Shown piece after piece: positions 8,423 to 14,910 of a stretch of 42,983 nucleotides of DNA. The DNA comes from Candidatus Firestoneibacteriota bacterium. Lineage in GTDB: Bacteria; Oederibacteriota; D2-FULL-39-29. A program made the position numbers and the translations under genes. The stretch's first letter is position 1. Every line of letters starts with the position of its first letter. The notes below the pieces were generated by a model. That model searched no databases. It was not told where the DNA came from and saw only the letters and a list, made by a program, of their open reading frames with translations. Location of the stretch: contig CAIYPD010000042.1 of NCBI GenBank assembly GCA_903928075.1, positions 1 to 42,983 on the forward strand. Reading direction: 5' to 3'.

Positions 8423-9450
8423 TGGACAGAAAAATAATATTTAAAAACGGTATCTGGATTTTACTGGTAGCGGCCGGGCTCGTGGGCGGCTATTTTATGG
8501 CTTCTAGTTATATTCCGGGCAATACTGCCGTAAACGAAGTAAAAAGCGATGGGGCCGGAAATCCTGCCTTGCCGGAAAACTTTAAATATGATATGGCAAA
8601 ACTTAAACAGTATGACCCAAGGCAGTTGCTCTATGGGGAAGAAACAAAAATTAAAACCGGGCTTAAGGAACCTTTCGGGCTTACTGTTAACAAAAAAGAC
8701 GGCCGCGTACTGGTGGTTTCAACAGAAGGTATGCTGGTTTGTGATGGCGCGATTGCCGGAAAAGTAGCCGCTCTGCCGGTCAGACTTGAAGGGCCGGGCA
8801 GTGTTTCTTTTGGTTTTGCCGGGGAGTTGTTATTAGCCGGCAGGGACAGGGTAAATATTGTTTCCGGGACTATTATCGGGTTCGGAAAAAAAGGTAAAGG
8901 GGTGGGTGAGTTTAAATATATAACCTCCGTCAAAGCAAACGCTAAGTATATTTTTACGGCGGATGCCGGGAACAGAAGAGTATGCAAATTTGATCTTAAA
9001 GGAAAGTACCTGGGGCAAATAGGCAGGAAGGATAAGGCTGCCGGCAAGAATTTTGTTATCCCGAGCCCGCATATGGATATGGATTTTGACAGTAAAGGAA
9101 ACCTTTGGGTGGCAAATGCCGGGCTGCTTCAGCTGGAAAAGTATTCTCCGGAGGGAGTATTTGTTTCTTCCTGGGGAAAACACGGGATTAATATTGATGA
9201 ATTTATTGGCTGCTGTAATCCTGTTAATTTTGTTATAGACGGCGGGGATAATTTTATTACAGCGGAAAAAGGCGTACTCAGGATTAAAAAATACGATAAA
9301 ACCGGGAAGTTTCTCGGGGTGGTTGCACCGCCCGGGACCTTTAATGAAAAAAACACTAGTATTCCCCTGGCTGTGGATTCAAAAAACAGGGTTTACGCGC
9401 TGGATACGATAGAGAAAACGGTCAGAGTGTTTTCGGAAAAGGGATATTAA
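8422..9450 (+). CDS. membrane-anchored NHL-repeat beta-propeller protein
   Basis: A 342-residue protein with an N-terminal membrane segment (about 10-30) and then NHL-type six-bladed propeller repeats: FTADAGNRRVCKFDLKG, LWVANAGLLQLEKYSPEG and FITAEKGVLRIKKYDKTG, each with the hydrophobic-strand then K-x-D/S-x-x-G pattern. NHL propellers bind ligands or proteins and some have lactonase or lyase activity; no catalytic residues can be assigned here. The ATG overlaps the upstream stop by one base (TGATG), which fixes the start. A TTG in frame 21 bases upstream is less likely. It probably sits outside the inner membrane beside the two PQQ-like propellers. The stop codon is the first part of the repeat array that follows. 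Confidence 0.78.
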   Translation: MDRKIIFKNGIWILLVAAGLVGGYFMASSYIPGNTAVNEVKSDGAGNPALPENFKYDMAKLKQYDPRQLLYGEETKIKTGLKEPFGLTVNKKDGRVLVVSTEGMLVCDGAIAGKVAALPVRLEGPGSVSFGFAGELLLAGRDRVNIVSGTIIGFGKKGKGVGEFKYITSVKANAKYIFTADAGNRRVCKFDLKGKYLGQIGRKDKAAGKNFVIPSPHMDMDFDSKGNLWVANAGLLQLEKYSPEGVFVSSWGKHGINIDEFIGCCNPVNFVIDGGDNFITAEKGVLRIKKYDKTGKFLGVVAPPGTFNEKNTSIPLAVDSKNRVYALDTIEKTVRVFSEKGY

Positions 9451-9511
9451 GTTTTTAAAGTTTGTAAAGTTTTTAAGGTCCATAAGGTCTAAAATCGTTG
9501 AAATATATTTA
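9447..9511 (+). repeat. 9-bp tandem repeat array plus conserved core (copy 2)
   Basis: Units ttaagtttt, taaagtttg, taaagtttt, taaggtcca and taaggtcta run into the core aaatcgttgaaatatattta. The array begins in the stop codon of the NHL gene. It is closely related to copies at 18871 and 30173. Confidence 0.75.
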
Positions 9512-9670
9512 ATTTTTTCAAGTATCTGTGTCATCTGTTTTTTATCTGTGAAATCAGCTGCGCTTTTAGCAGCATAAGGTCTAAAATCGCGGAAGGATGT
9601 TTATTGGTTTTGGTTTTTGTATCTGTGTCATCTGTTTTGTATCTGGGCCATCAGCTGCGCTTTTAGCAGC
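9483..9670 (+). repeat. tandem duplication of a roughly 95-bp unit with hairpins
   Basis: Each unit contains the 9-mer core (taaggtctaaaatcg at 9483 and 9575), a segment beginning gtatctgtgtcatctg (9522 and 9619, 97 bp apart), and a terminal hairpin GCTGC-gctttta-GCAGC (9557-9573 and 9654-9670). A second, bulged hairpin follows at 9669-9688. The 271-bp gap between the NHL gene and the next propeller gene is almost all repeat and shows no ORF of its own. These structures could attenuate or stabilise the transcript between the two parts of the cluster. Confidence 0.65.
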
Positions 9671-9721
9671 GGAAGCTCAAAGCTCCGCAAGCAGTAAAAT
9701 CGTTTTTGATAGGAGGAAGAT

Positions 9722-10966
9722 ATGTTTGGAACAAAAGTAAAGGCAGTAGTTCTTGTGTTTCTTGCTGTTGCCGTTTTCAAGGCGGGAGATTTCACGCAAT
9801 TTCTCGGGGAGAACCGGAGCGGGGTGGTCACAACCGGAAAAAATCTTTTAAAAAAATGGCCGGAGGAAGGATTGAAGGAACTCTGGCGTATCCCGGTTGC
9901 CGGCGGATTTGCCACTCCCGCTATATCCCAGGATAAATTATTTCTTCTGGATTATGATCTTTCCAAAGAAGAAGATACAGTCAGGTGCCTCGATTTAAAA
10001 AACGGTAAAGAACTTTGGAAATTCGGGTATCACTCAAAAATAAAACCCACTGCGTATGATTATTCAAGGACTATGCCGGCGGTTTCCGGTAAATATGTCG
10101 TGACCTTCGGAACTTCTTGTGTGGTTTCCTGTTTAGAGAAAGATACCGGAAAACTTGTCTGGCAGAAAGACCTGGTGAAAGAATACGGCGCTAAAATTCC
10201 CGGCTGGGCGGCTGGGCAGAATCCATTAGTAGACGGGGACAAAGCAGTAATACTTATCTCGGGAGACAAGGTCCAGATGGCTGCGTTTGACCTGGGCTCG
10301 GGCAAAGTACTCTGGGAAACGCCCTGGGACAGTAATTCAGGCTTGACCCATAACTCGGTAACGGCCATGACCTTCGAGGGCGAAAAATTTTATATCGGAT
10401 GTTCCAAAAAAAGCGCGTTTGGTGTCTCTGCTTCTTCCGGAAAACTTCTTTGGAACCATCCCGGCTGGACGGTTAAAACAGCTAATATTCCCGCGCCGCT
10501 GGTCATAGGCAAAGACAGGATATTTTTTACCGGTGGTTATGGTGCCGGCAGTCTTATCTTGGGCTTGAAAAAGAACGGTAAGGATATTGTTGCAGAAGAA
10601 ATTACAAGAATAACCGCAAAAGATTTTGGCTCTCATGTCCAAACACCTATATTATATAAGGGGAGTATCTACGGTGTCTCCGGCGGTGAGATAACCTGCC
10701 TGGATCTTGACGGAAAAGTGCTCTGGAAGAGCGGCAAGGTGAAAGTCGGTCTGGGCTCGTATTTGTTTATAGATGATTTGCTCTATGTTTGGAGTGATAT
10801 CGGGACTCTGCTCCTTGTGGAACCTTCTACAAGCGAGTATAAAGAAATTTCTAGATTCAGCGCCCTTAAAGGGAAGCAAATGTGGTCCCCGATTTCTGTT
10901 TCCGGGTCAAAATTGGTGGTAAGAAGCATGACTGAGATGGTGTGTCTGGATCTTGAAGGGAAGTAG
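9722..10966 (+). CDS. secreted PQQ-like beta-propeller protein (paralogue of the gene at 7013)
   Basis: A 414-residue protein with a short N-terminal signal sequence (about 5-20, VKAVVLVFLAVAVFKAG) and then a propeller starting near FTQFLGENRSG. Blade turns include DLKNGKELWKFG, EKDTGKLVWQKD and SASSGKLLWNH. It follows the protein encoded at 7013 blade by blade (both have DYDLSK/DYDKE, SRT-x-PAV, DLVKE-x-G, AGQ-x-P, NVP/NIP and FTGGY-x-AG), so the two arose by duplication. A strong AGGAGGA ribosome-binding site precedes the ATG. It starts after 271 bp of repeat DNA, so it may have its own transcript. It lacks quinoprotein ligands that I could recognise. Likely extracytoplasmic; function unknown. 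Confidence 0.8.
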   Translation: MFGTKVKAVVLVFLAVAVFKAGDFTQFLGENRSGVVTTGKNLLKKWPEEGLKELWRIPVAGGFATPAISQDKLFLLDYDLSKEEDTVRCLDLKNGKELWKFGYHSKIKPTAYDYSRTMPAVSGKYVVTFGTSCVVSCLEKDTGKLVWQKDLVKEYGAKIPGWAAGQNPLVDGDKAVILISGDKVQMAAFDLGSGKVLWETPWDSNSGLTHNSVTAMTFEGEKFYIGCSKKSAFGVSASSGKLLWNHPGWTVKTANIPAPLVIGKDRIFFTGGYGAGSLILGLKKNGKDIVAEEITRITAKDFGSHVQTPILYKGSIYGVSGGEITCLDLDGKVLWKSGKVKVGLGSYLFIDDLLYVWSDIGTLLLVEPSTSEYKEISRFSALKGKQMWSPISVSGSKLVVRSMTEMVCLDLEGK

Positions 10967-10975
10967 GGCGGAGGT

Positions 10976-11001
10976 TTGTCCGCCTACGGCGAGATCTCGC
11001 C
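10976..11001 (+). repeat. 26-bp dispersed repeat containing GGCGAGATCTCGCC palindrome
   Basis: The sequence runs from TTGTCCGCC through the perfect 14-bp palindrome. The reverse complement matches 34436-34461 at 24 of 26 positions. Next to it, CGCCAAG-caa-CTTGGCG (10999-11015) forms a hairpin. Further down, cggctagag and ctttagccg (11073-11097) can pair. The 173-bp gap before the small cysteine protein therefore holds stacked hairpins and no gene. Confidence 0.6.
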
Positions 11002-11139
11002 AAGCAACTTGGCGGAGAGGTTTAGAGGGTTGGCAAGAGCAAAAAATATAGATAGAAGGGAAGGCTGCGGACGGCTAGAGTAAAAAACTTTAGCCGTGCA
11101 GCTGTGTGCTGTTACCCGTTTGCTGATTTGGGAGAATAT

Positions 11140-11382
11140 ATGGATTCGAAAAGGAAGTACTCTAGAAAAGACATAATTGAAAAAGCCTTGCGGGTGGGCG
11201 GGTTGGCTGCTTTAACGGGGTTGGCCGGATATTTAGGGGTGAAAAATATTTTAAATAATAAAGCCTGCAGGGATTACAGCCGGTGTGAAACCTGCCGGGA
11301 TACGAGTAACTGTTCTTTGGTAACAAAAGAAGAAGTAAAGTCAAAATGGCTTGTAAAGGAAAGCAGGAATGGAAGAAAATAA
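11140..11382 (+). CDS. small four-cysteine protein with N-terminal hydrophobic segment
   Basis: An 80-residue protein I do not recognise. It has a basic N-terminus with SRKD, a hydrophobic segment at about 17-34 (LRVGGLAALTGLAGYLGV), then four cysteines (43, 49, 52, 58) spaced C-x5-C-x2-C-x5-C, and a charged tail. The N-terminus resembles a degenerate Tat signal, like that of the next gene, or a simple membrane anchor. The four cysteines could hold one Fe-S cluster or a metal. The ATG is chosen because GGGAG lies just upstream; an in-frame ATG 36 bases earlier has no such site. It overlaps the ferredoxin gene by 14 bp, so it is probably an accessory subunit of the ferredoxin/polyferredoxin pair. 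Confidence 0.65.
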   Translation: MDSKRKYSRKDIIEKALRVGGLAALTGLAGYLGVKNILNNKACRDYSRCETCRDTSNCSLVTKEEVKSKWLVKESRNGRK

Positions 11383-11938
11383 AACTAAAAAAGTGTCGCG
11401 GATGGAATTCCTAAAAAATCTCGGGAGAGGGGCTTTGTTACTTTTCCTTGGCATTACGGGAGGAGCCGCGCTGGCGCGGGTAAAAAAGAAGCCGGCCGTC
11501 TGGCAGATAGATCCGGCCAAATGCATCCAGTGCGGCAGGTGTGCCACCGAATGCGTCCTGCGGGTTTCTGCGGTAAAATGCGTGCATAATTTTTCTCTCT
11601 GCGGCTATTGTAATTTATGCTTTGGTTTTTTTCAGGCCGGGCAGCGGGAATTGACCAGCGGCGGGGAAAATCAGCTCTGTCCCACCGGTGCCATAAAGAG
11701 AAAATTTGTTGAGTACCCTTATTATGAATACACCATTATTGAAAAACTCTGTGTGGGCTGCGGGAAGTGCGTGAAAGGCTGTACTGCCTTCGGCAACGGC
11801 TCTCTCCAGTTACAGGTTATGCATGACCGCTGTAAAAACTGTAATGAGTGTTTGATTGCCAAGGCCTGTGCCGGCAAGGCGTTTGTAAGAATACCGGCTG
11901 AAAAAGCGTATATAACCAAGGAAGGCCGTGAAAGTTAA
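11369..11938 (+). CDS. Tat-like exported multi-[4Fe-4S] ferredoxin (NapG/DmsB-like)
   Basis: A 189-residue protein. The N-terminus SRMEFLKNLGRG followed by a hydrophobic stretch looks like a twin-arginine signal with Met in place of the second Arg. There are 17 cysteines in ferredoxin groups: C52-x2-C-x2-C-x3-C62; C71...C78-x2-C-x2-C84 with C104-P; C128-x2-C-x2-C-x3-C138; and C155-x2-C-x2-C...C167. This suits up to four [4Fe-4S] clusters, as in NapG and DmsB-type electron-transfer subunits. NapG partners the membrane protein NapH, and the next gene is NapH/NosR-like and overlaps this one by 11 bp. Location (periplasm or cytoplasm) depends on whether the degenerate Tat signal works. Confidence 0.82.
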   Translation: MEENKTKKVSRMEFLKNLGRGALLLFLGITGGAALARVKKKPAVWQIDPAKCIQCGRCATECVLRVSAVKCVHNFSLCGYCNLCFGFFQAGQRELTSGGENQLCPTGAIKRKFVEYPYYEYTIIEKLCVGCGKCVKGCTAFGNGSLQLQVMHDRCKNCNECLIAKACAGKAFVRIPAEKAYITKEGRES

Positions 11939-13223
11939 TTATAAAAGAGTGCTCATAGGCGCTATTTTTCTTTACCTGGTTGCGAGCCCGGTATTCGGCG
12001 AATATAAATTCCCGCCGCCGGAGTTTGATACTAACTATCTCGTACCGGTAATGAGGACAGTTCCGGCCCGGGCCGACTGGCTGGTGTATCTGGATATTTT
12101 TATCTTAATAGAGGTTATTTTGTTGTCTGCGTGGGCTTCGCTTAAGCGTAGATCCAGAAATATTGTTATGCTTATCTCAATGTTTTCACTTTTATACTTC
12201 GGTTTTTATAAAGAAGGCTGTATTTGTCCGATAGGCGCTGTGCAGGATATTGTACTCTCTCTAACTAACCCGAACTATTATCTGCCTTTCACGGCAGTCT
12301 TGATATTTATTATTCCTCTGGTTGCCTCGCTATTTATCGGACGGGCGTATTGCGGCGGTGCCTGCCCGCACGGAGCACTGCAGGATCTTCTATTGCTTAA
12401 AGAAATAAAAATTCCGCGCTGGCTGGATCGCTCTCTTTCCATGCTCGCTTATATCTATCTCGGCCTGGCTGTTCTTTTTGCCCTGACGGACTCAGTCTTT
12501 CTAATTTGCAAATATGATCCTTTCGTTCCTATCTTCCGGCTTACCGGGCCGTTTTATATGCTTTTAAACGGGGGATTCTTCGTTTTACTCTCATTATTTA
12601 TCGGCCGGCCCTACTGCCGTTTTCTTTGTCCTTATGGAGCGCTATTAAAACCGCTGGCTCTGGTTAGCCGCGAGAAAGTAACAATAACGCCGGATAAATG
12701 CATTGTTTGTAAACTTTGTGAAGATTCGTGCCCGTTTGGAGCAATCAATAAACCGGATAAACCGGAAAGAAGGAAGGCTAAGAACCGGCTGGTTGTACTC
12801 GGGCTTTTTATTTCAGGACTGATAGCAGGCGGAGTGCTCGGTAACTACACCGGCGCGCTTCTGGCCACTTATAATAGAGATGTTAAACTGGCAGTAGAAA
12901 TATACGCCTATAGCGAGGGTGAGCCCGAAAAAATAATTCTTTCCGACTATGCAAAAGAATATATCCGGACCGGGGAAAGTTCCCTCCTGCTCTATGAGAA
13001 AGTTGCCGGCGTAAAGAATAAATTCAAAACCGGCGGTATTTATCTCGGGGTCTGGATAATGTTTGTTATGGGCTTACAGTTCCTATATGCCGCAAGAAAA
13101 CCCAAAAGAGATATCTATGAACCGGATAGCGCCAGATGCATGTCCTGTGCCAGATGTTTCAGGGATTGTCCTATAGAAAGACAGGAGAAGAGTACGGGTG
13201 ATGGATCAAGAAAACAGGAATAA
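11928..13223 (+). CDS. membrane polyferredoxin of the NosR/NapH type
   Basis: A 431-residue integral membrane protein with about eight hydrophobic segments. Cysteine motifs are EGCICPIGAVQD (Cys98, Cys100), YCGGACPHGALQD (Cys142, Cys146) and YCRFLCPYGALL (Cys230, Cys234), followed by a ferredoxin motif C258-x2-C-x2-C-x3-CP. A second ferredoxin motif lies at the C-terminus, C404-x2-C-x2-C-x3-CP. The paired C-x3-CP loops plus a cytosolic ferredoxin segment are the hallmark of NapH and of the C-terminal half of NosR, which pass electrons across the membrane to periplasmic reductases. The start is GTG with AAGGAAGG just upstream, overlapping the ferredoxin gene by 11 bp. The extra first cysteine motif and the second C-terminal ferredoxin exceed the usual NapH. 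It also overlaps the next gene. Confidence 0.85.
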   Translation: MKVNYKRVLIGAIFLYLVASPVFGEYKFPPPEFDTNYLVPVMRTVPARADWLVYLDIFILIEVILLSAWASLKRRSRNIVMLISMFSLLYFGFYKEGCICPIGAVQDIVLSLTNPNYYLPFTAVLIFIIPLVASLFIGRAYCGGACPHGALQDLLLLKEIKIPRWLDRSLSMLAYIYLGLAVLFALTDSVFLICKYDPFVPIFRLTGPFYMLLNGGFFVLLSLFIGRPYCRFLCPYGALLKPLALVSREKVTITPDKCIVCKLCEDSCPFGAINKPDKPERRKAKNRLVVLGLFISGLIAGGVLGNYTGALLATYNRDVKLAVEIYAYSEGEPEKIILSDYAKEYIRTGESSLLLYEKVAGVKNKFKTGGIYLGVWIMFVMGLQFLYAARKPKRDIYEPDSARCMSCARCFRDCPIERQEKSTGDGSRKQE

Positions 13224-14910
13224 TATTTTAAGGTTGTTCTTTAAGCAGGTGGCGGTCGCGGCTGCAATTGTTGCTATTCTTGCGGCGCTGACCCTGACTG
13301 TTTATTATCTCTCGGGACAGCAGGGCAATATTCAAGATTCTCCCGTGCTGACAGCATTAAAAGCAAAACTGGAGAAATATCCGGATAATGAGAAACTCCT
13401 TTTTGAGTTCAGGGATCAGGATCTTAAGGAAAGAACCGCGTTTTTTAGAAAGAGCAGTTTTCTTGATTACGGGAAAAATATATTTATTGTCTTTTTTCTG
13501 CTGGCTTTGGCGGCGTTCCGCTTGAAAGGCGTTTTTACCGAGAGGCTCCCTGAAGTAAAAAAAGGAAGCGAAACAGTCTATAAGACCGGGGAGTTAGCCG
13601 GTGCCAATATTTATATGGTCTCCTCGGGCCTTACGGCGGTTATCATTTTGGGCCTGCTCGGGACTTTTGCAATTTGGGGTTTTCAGAAGTTACCTTTTGA
13701 GCCGGCGGAGACAGAAATTAAGGAAAAAGTAATAGATCTGTCTTCCGCCTGGAATGGTTTTCGGGGTCCGGCAGGGACCGGCCTGGTAAAAGACGGCAAT
13801 TATGTAAAAGAGTGGGATATTAAAACAGGAAAAAATATTATCTGGCAAATTGCGTTGCCTGTAAAATCCTATAGTTCCCCGGTTGTTTACAAAGATAATC
13901 TTTTCTTGACCGGCAGTGAAGCTAAAGTACTTAAGGTTAGCTGTTATGACGCAAAAAACGGGAGCCTTAAATGGTCTTCAAGTGTTATGGTGCCGGTAAA
14001 ACTTGACGATGTTGAGATTATGTCGGAAGATGCCGGCGGGGCGGGTTATGCCGCGCCTACTACGGTGACTGACGGGGAGCTTGTCTTTGCTTTCTTTGCC
14101 ACCGACCACCTGGTCTGCTTTGATTATGCCGGAAAACAACGCTGGGTTAAATATTTCGGGAAATCCGAGAACACTTACGGGCTTTCTTCTTCACCGCTTC
14201 TTTGGAAGAAGAATATTATATTGCAGCTGGACCGGGGCGGCGAGGGTCTTTCGAAACTGGTGTCGCTTGACAGAAAAACGGGCCAGATAACCTGGGAAAC
14301 AAAAAGACCCGTCGGGGCCTCGTGGGGGACTCCGGCGATAATTGAATACAAAGGTAAAAATGAACTTATAACCACCGGCGAGGAGCAGGTAATTTCTTAT
14401 GACCCGGATACGGGCAAAGAGCTCTGGCGCGTAAAATGCCTGACCGGCGAGATTTCAACTTCACCTGTCTACGGGGACGGAAAAATCATTGCCATAGATG
14501 TAGGTTCTGTTTCAACTGTGAGCGCTATTATTCCGGGCGGTGCCGGTGATGTTACAAAAACTAATATTGTTTGGTCGATGCAGGAAGAAAATCAGGCTAT
14601 AAATACGCCTGTTACCGACGGTAAGCTTCTTGTGGTCGCGATGAACTCTTTGGTGGTAGGTCAGGATATTAAAACCGGTAAAGTGCTCTGGAAAATTTCC
14701 CTGGAAGATGATTTCTGGGCCTCCCCTTCGCTGGTCAACGGGACTATATATGTTCCTTCCCAGAAGGGGAAAGTGTATATAGTAAGTTATGAGGGTAAAT
14801 TACTGGGAACTATGGATATGGACTCGAAATGTTCGGCTTCCCCGGCTTTTGTTGACGGAAAAATATTTATTAGAAGCGAGAAGAATCTTTTTTGTATAGG
14901 AACCCGGTGA
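13201..14910 (+). CDS. PQQ-like beta-propeller protein with three membrane segments
   Basis: A 569-residue protein. Residues 17-38, 92-107 and 139-160 are hydrophobic. Between the first two lies a soluble stretch with KLEKYPDNEKLLFEFRDQD and a charged helix. Residues 175-569 form a PQQ-like propeller opening with WNGFRGPAGTG and carrying turns such as DAKNGSLKWSS, DRKTGQITWETK and DPDTGKELWRVK. The large soluble domain is most likely outside the cytoplasm. It overlaps the polyferredoxin gene by 23 bp and the downstream flavoprotein by 4 bp, placing a propeller between membrane and NADH-oxidising components. A GTG three bases upstream of the ATG is an equally possible start. No quinoprotein active-site ligands were recognised. 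Confidence 0.8.
   Translation: MDQENRNNILRLFFKQVAVAAAIVAILAALTLTVYYLSGQQGNIQDSPVLTALKAKLEKYPDNEKLLFEFRDQDLKERTAFFRKSSFLDYGKNIFIVFFLLALAAFRLKGVFTERLPEVKKGSETVYKTGELAGANIYMVSSGLTAVIILGLLGTFAIWGFQKLPFEPAETEIKEKVIDLSSAWNGFRGPAGTGLVKDGNYVKEWDIKTGKNIIWQIALPVKSYSSPVVYKDNLFLTGSEAKVLKVSCYDAKNGSLKWSSSVMVPVKLDDVEIMSEDAGGAGYAAPTTVTDGELVFAFFATDHLVCFDYAGKQRWVKYFGKSENTYGLSSSPLLWKKNIILQLDRGGEGLSKLVSLDRKTGQITWETKRPVGASWGTPAIIEYKGKNELITTGEEQVISYDPDTGKELWRVKCLTGEISTSPVYGDGKIIAIDVGSVSTVSAIIPGGAGDVTKTNIVWSMQEENQAINTPVTDGKLLVVAMNSLVVGQDIKTGKVLWKISLEDDFWASPSLVNGTIYVPSQKGKVYIVSYEGKLLGTMDMDSKCSASPAFVDGKIFIRSEKNLFCIGTR

Noticed and set aside
5907-14910. True PQQ-dependent dehydrogenases
   Set aside because: The propellers have the blade motif but no adjacent disulfide, calcium-ligand or catalytic aspartate that I could identify, and no haem domain.
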